This document shows, one piece after another, positions 37,701-43,700 of a DNA stretch of 64,000 bases. Position numbers and translations under genes: made by a program. Location of the stretch: positions 550,744,136 to 550,808,135 of the forward strand of contig NC_081413.1 in NCBI RefSeq assembly GCF_030272615.1, given 5' to 3'. The notes beneath the pieces are model-generated. The model had not been told where the DNA came from and did no database searches. It saw only the letters and a list, made by a program, of their open reading frames with translations. The DNA comes from Cryptomeria japonica (taxonomy: Eukaryota; Streptophyta; Pinopsida; Cupressales; Cupressaceae). How positions within the stretch are numbered: the stretch's first letter is position 1; every line of letters begins with the position of its first letter.

Positions 37701-40700
37701 CCTTACCAACAACTGTGTACTCTTCTCCTCCTCCGAAGATTACTGAATCCGAGAATGGTTCAAGTTTCATGAACCAATCTCGACAATTAGTAAAATGTCG
37801 CGGAGCCCCTGAATCGATATACTAGGCAAAAGAGTGTACTGGAACTATTGTTCGCTTAGCCATAAAAGCATAGAAAGCAAATTCTTTATGCTCAGAGTGC
37901 TCTGCGACATTTGCCTTTTGTTGAGACCCTCCTTGCTTCTTTTGTTCAGAAGCCAATCGAATTTGACACTAAGCCTTCATGTGACCAAACTTATGACAAT
38001 AATTGCACTAAACGTTCTTCTTCTTCTTCTTCTTGTCCTGAGAAGAACCAGAGCCTTTCGGCTAAGAAGATGGAGCCTTCCCTTTGTTCTTAGCAGAAGA
38101 TTTGGCAGAAAACGCTTGCTCAATGGAGGTGGAACTGGTACTACTTCCAAACTACTGTCACCACCGATCTTGCTATAAAAGCTTGTTACAAAGATCGGGA
38201 AACTTAATATCGACGTCACTGGAAGTGATATTGAACGTTTCGATGAAATGCTCATAAGATTTGGGCAAAGTCTTCAGAGTGATGACGACCATGTCCTCTT
38301 CCTCCATTGTGCGACCAATCGCCTCAAGTTGATCACGGATGTCCTTGATCTTTGTCAAGTGATCCTACAGAGGTGTCCTCTCGTCCATCATAATCAAAAA
38401 GAGCATGTTCTTCAGAAAGAATATTTTCCTCCTGTCAAAGGTTTCATGGAGACTCTTCAAATGATCGCATATCTCCTTTGCAGTCTTTCCGAACGGTACC
38501 TGAAGTAGCTACTCATCGATGACGAAGAGTTTAATGAGCACGACTGCTTCCCGGTTGCACTCATCCCATTTGTCCTGATTTTTTTGGGCAGCAGTTGGAA
38601 GTTGAGACGTGCCCAGAACAACTGCATCAAGACATCGATACTCAAAAATTGTCAACATGCGCTGCTTCCAAGTGTTGTAGTTGCGGCTATTGAATTTCTT
38701 GCTACTTTCGAGCATAATGTTTGTCAAAGATGCCATCACGTACCCCAAGGTCGAACTGGTGAAGGCACAAATTCCAATGCATGAAAACCAACAGATGAAA
38801 ACAGAGGGTTTTTTTTTTAATTCTGCCATTTGGATCCTAAGGCAGAAACAGAAACCCTAGCATGGTTTTCAATGCAGAAATTTTCCTGCTGACCCAGAAG
38901 AGATTTCGAAAAAGCCCACCAAGAATCTACAATTGAAAAAAAATCGCCTTGAAACATAGGGTCAAAACCCTAGACGAATTTGCAAAAACCCTAGGCGCCC
39001 ATTAAAGCTCAGAAATACTGCAGAAAATCGAATGTCTACAAACCCTAGCGCATGAAAATCAGATTGGCCGGAATCAGCGAGTTATGGCGTGAGGGTTCGA
39101 ATAAACACTAGGCGTGAAAACACAAACCCGCAAAAAATCGCATCCAAAAAATGGCAAAAATATGAGAAAATAATCTACAAAAAATAGCAAAATTCGAAGA
39201 ATAACGAAAACCCAAAAATGTGAATTCACTGACGGCGCCAAAAATCGCAGAAATAACCCACAAAATTCATAGATTTCAAAGAATCGCGGCGCGAAAATAA
39301 ATCACGAAATGATCACGTGAGCAATAGACGACGCACAGGCAAGGAGAATCGAGCAGGAAAAATTGACGGGAAAGCACAGTAAACAAGTCGCCAAACCCTA
39401 CAAAAAAAACGACGCAAAACCATTGCGAAATAGACGCCATGCACGAAAGACAAAACCCTTTTCGCACAGGCAAGAAAACCTGCGACAGCAAAATTTGTGG
39501 CCAAAAAATCTTAAACAGCAAACACCGAGGATCACGCGAAGTAATCAAACGTGACCATGAACACAAGCCGCGATTTTGGACACACGAAAAAGGCGAATAC
39601 GGAGGAACATGGATGCAAGCAACTCAGGTTGAACAAAAAACATGAAAAAAATCCGCATTAAAACCCTAAAAGCTCTGATACCATGTTCAGGAAAGAACTA
39701 GTTAATCTATTAACAAAAAAGAGGTTACAATTATAGGGATTACAAATCACTGTAGACATTTAAGTTTCTAACTACCTCAAACTACTGACTACTGTAGACC
39801 AACTAATTACAATATAATTGACCATTAAACAATATAAAGAAATATTATTCTAATATTGGGGACATTACAAATTAACAAGAGTTGAAAGAAGGATTGGTGA
39901 ATGAAACAACATACTCTTGCAACATATTAAGAATCTGTCATACATCAACAACTTCATCGAGTTGGGTGTGGTCTTGGTTAGCACACTTGGTTATGATCAT
40001 AACTACACAATATTATGATGGACAGGTAAAGGCTCACACAAACCATCCCATTACTAAACTTCTCCAAAAGATGAGCCTTGTGTAGTGTGGTGAGGATGCA
40101 ATGTCCCTGCTAGACAAAAACCCAAAATGTTGACTAAAAGCCCTTACGGACGTTCCTCCATCAGGCTATTGAGCGCATAGCCGAACCAGATGGTGGGGCC
40201 AATAGCCATGTGTCCACAAGGGGGTTGGCTTGGCTAGCACTTTGGTGGGAGGAAAACTCCACTCTTAACATTGATGGATGCCATTCACCATTAATCTGGG
40301 CTTTTTGGCATAGAGCTTGTCTTGCTTGATATGGCCAAAAAGAATGCACTTTTATGTCATGCATCTCATAGAGAATAATACAAGGAGTTCTTGCATGAGC
40401 CATTGAGAATCATCTTGAGCAATCTCTCCATCATCATCCCAATTTAAAACTGCTTGAGGACAAGCAATCTTGGGAAGGATGGACTGTCATGCCCTGGCCT
40501 ATAATGTCCCCATTTGGACTGATCCTAAATCTTGCCCTAAAGTCACAAATTCAAGGCATACTTTGAAATGTCCCCTTGCCTGGGCACCTTAGGATTAGGG
40601 ACTGTTATCTGTCAATCATTAATTGCAAAAACTTATTTCCTTGTGAAAAGTTAAAGAATAGATTGTATGAGATTTCCTTCCTTTAATTCTGTAGTTACTA

Positions 40701-43700
40701 TGAATTCTGATTAACAGTAACACCTGTTGTAACCTTAGAAATTATGCACAGTTATGATATTTTAATCTGCCATAAGATAGAATATTCGCTTTTCCCTGAT
40801 CTGGAGATTTATACTTTCAGTAATGAGTAACGTGCTGTCTCAGATATTAATATGTATGCTTGCTATCGATGGTGTAAAAGGGCAAAGAATGCTCGAATGA
40901 GCAGATCTGATTAGGATACCAATAAGAAAACAATATTCCATGATTCCTAAGGGATTGTGAACTCCATTCTTATATTTTGGATAAGAAGTCACTTTACCAA
41001 AGGTCGTGTCTTATGGCCTTTCACTATCAATACTCCCTCTCATTAACATGATAATTATCAATTAAATCACGTATTTTATTATGCTTAATCACACCATACA
41101 CAATCAATCATGGTAAAATTGACTGGTCTTCCTTTAGTAATCGTCGTTGGACAAGTTTGCCAGCAATGATATCTCAATCATTCCCCTAGCTCGTAAACTT
41201 AATGGCCTCATTCTGTAATCTTTATTCTTTCGTGTATATCATGAATAATTGATCTTATTAAGATGTTGACTTGATCCTCCTCAATGTTAATTAACCGCTA
41301 TTATCTGATGTGTCTTAGACTGATAATGTTATTCTATATCCATAGCTTCATAGTACTTCTATCAGAACATGTTCCAAGTATTGTCATCTATGTCCTTCTT
41401 CTAAGGGTATTATCATTAGCGATTGCTAGTATCTTTCCTCCTCAATTTTACCACTTCATCGGGTTTCATATGATTGTTGATTATTGTTATCGTTTCTATC
41501 CCGTGCTGTTTGTACTTAGTCATAGTCTAGCATTCTCTTACAATTTTGTCTTTGTAAGAGACTTCACAAAATTGTAATCCTGGGATGACAGAATGGGGAC
41601 ATTACATACTTGCTAGTTAACAATTTCCTTTCCAACATAAACTATGGTGCAAACCCTGCAATAATGTTAGCCAGTTTTTTAAATGTAATTCAAAAGACCA
41701 ATTAGGGATCTAATAGCATACCAATATTCACATACAATCAGTTGTACTAATAATCATTTGCAATATTTCCTTAAATTAAATAAGCAATAAAAGTCACATA
41801 CTTTAAATTTATAATTCGTCTCTAAAATTCAACCATAATAGAGCTGAATGAGAGGAGCATGATAGGGTGCCCAAAACATCCCTTACACTAAGCCCAAGGG
41901 CAGGATCCACCATCCAAGGACTAACGATTTTACTTTGACAGCCAATACAGATGCAGATTGGGCAGGATGTATAGATGACCGACACAACACTAGTGGTGGT
42001 GCATTTTTTTTAGGAGATAAACTGGTTTTCTTGGTTAAGCAATTAAGCAAGAAACAGGAATCCATGTCTTTATCCACTGCTGAGGCTGAATATGTTACTG
42101 CAGTTTCGTGTTGTACACGGGTCTTATGGATGAAGCAGACACTTAAGGATATAAAGGTGATTTATGATCAGCCTATTTCAATTCTTTGTGACAGTACTAG
42201 TGCCATTAATATCTCTAAAAATCGAGTTCTTCATTCTCATACACAACATATCTCTATAAGATATCATTTCTTGAGGGAAAAGGTTGCAGATCATGAGGTC
42301 AAACTTGATTATGTTGCTACAAAGGATCAGTTGGCTGATATATTTACCAAACCCCTTCCTAAGGAGACTTTTGAGACTCTATGTCAGAAGCTTGAGTTTG
42401 TGACTTCTCCTCTTTAAGTTCTGTTCACATACGTGCATCTGCTCAAGGGGAGTATCTTTTTGTCTGATTTCATGTCCCTGGCCCTTTGTCATTGATGTCA
42501 AGGGGGGAGAAATTGCTGCAGATTCATTTCAGATTTTGTGTTGCAGATGCCATTTCCGATTCAATTTTGATTGTTGTTTGTTGCAGATTTCAGTCTGGAT
42601 TTTTTATGGCAATTGGTGTTTGTTTGTGTTGTAGATTGGTACTTGGCAGATTTGTTTCAGATTCCGTTTGATTGGTAGTTGACAGATTTGTTTCAGATTC
42701 AGTTTGATTGGTACTTGGTGGGTTTGTTTCATATTCAGTTTGATTGGTACTTGGCAAGTTTGTTTCAGATTCAAGTTTTGACATCAATGCCAAAGGGGGA
42801 GATTGTTAGCAGCATTTGTATTTGTCATTGATGCCAATGTATCTGTGTCTCCACAGGTAGAATCACGGGGTGTTATTTTTGAAGGTTTTATGCATCAAAT
42901 CTAAATGAATGAATGTTTTTAATAACGTCCACACACAAACAATAACAGAATGACCAAGGCAGTAAGCAACTTTTAGTTTGATATTGTTAATTTGATTGAT
43001 CAGATTTTAACTTAATTCTGCATTCTCGAAGTAAGGAGGTCTTTCATGATTATATGATCAAATTTGCTCAGTGACACTTGGTTGCTGTGGCTACATCGAA
43101 TTCTTCCTCGGTCTAGTTGAAGAGGCATATAAAATTGAGTTCAGATGTAACTGTCCTTGAACAGTTATCTGTTTGTTGTTAGTTGACAGTAGTTAGTTGG
43201 TTTCAGGTTTAACTGTATTGAACAGTTATCAATCTGTTTGAAATCAGTTCTTTTCAGTTGCAATCAGTTGTGTTTTTCCATCGATGATCAGCAAATTGAC
43301 TGTGTCTTGTTCCAAGCAATCAATATATTATCGAATGAGATGATTAGAATATTGTTTATTTTTAAATGTTGTAACCAATCCAACTGCTTTCTACCCGAAC
43401 TGGTTAGGTATTAATCAGTTTAACTTTATATCAAACTGCTCCTAACTGCTTACCTATTAACAACTTCTATTTAAAGAAGCATGGAGATTAACGAAACGTC
43501 GAAAATGCTAGAGAGTTGTTGTGAATCATTGTCAAAGAAAAAAGAGAATGTATGAACAAAGATATATACATACAAATGATATTGAAAGGTTTCTAATAAT
43601 GAGAAGAATTCTAAGATTATAAAGGCAGAAGTACTAGCAGCGAATCTCCTAATAAGTCTGATGTTGTAAATCAAAAGGTAGCAGAGAAGTTGTTGCCAAG

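Larger units (their letters stand above)
34487..39855 (-). mobile_element. Complete Ty1-copia retrotransposon, inactive
   Basis: Two 172-base LTRs (34487-34658, 39684-39855) differ at about 9 positions by eye, and the element is flanked by TTGGG (34482-34486, 39856-39860). On the minus strand the order is 5' LTR, PBS TGGTATCAGAGCT, gag with CCHC knuckle, protease, integrase, RT, RNase H, PPT and 3' LTR, as in Ty1-copia. Many stops and at least two frameshifts break it, and the integrase catalytic Glu is Lys. It inserted into an older LTR-like end in intron 1 of the PSI1-like gene, in the sense orientation of that gene. Confidence 0.95.
30382..39869. mobile_element. Region bounded by inverted LTR-type ends TGTAATGTCCCC / GGGGACATTACA, with a copia element nested inside
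   Basis: TGTAATGTCCCC begins at 30382 and GGGGACATTACA ends at 39869, perfect 12-base inverse ends of the TG...CA kind. The Ty1-copia element at 34487-39855 interrupts the right end, splitting GGG from GACATTACA with its own TTGGG duplication. The flanks (TAACT left, AATTA right) are not identical, and no internal LTR pair was seen. The ends may therefore belong to two different old elements. The body between 30.4 and 34.5 kb holds the ORF block at 31.1-33.2 kb. Confidence 0.4.

Noticed and set aside
36184-38784. Plus-strand ORFs within the copia element
   Set aside because: They overlap the minus-strand copia domains and show no homology of their own.
30382-39869. A simple full-length LTR element or giant solo LTR
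   Set aside because: The ends match but no internal LTR pair or matching target-site duplication was found, so it is listed only as a bounded region.
42590-42793. Thr/Asn/Glu-rich repeat protein on the minus strand
   Set aside because: It is the translation of the 36-bp minisatellite.
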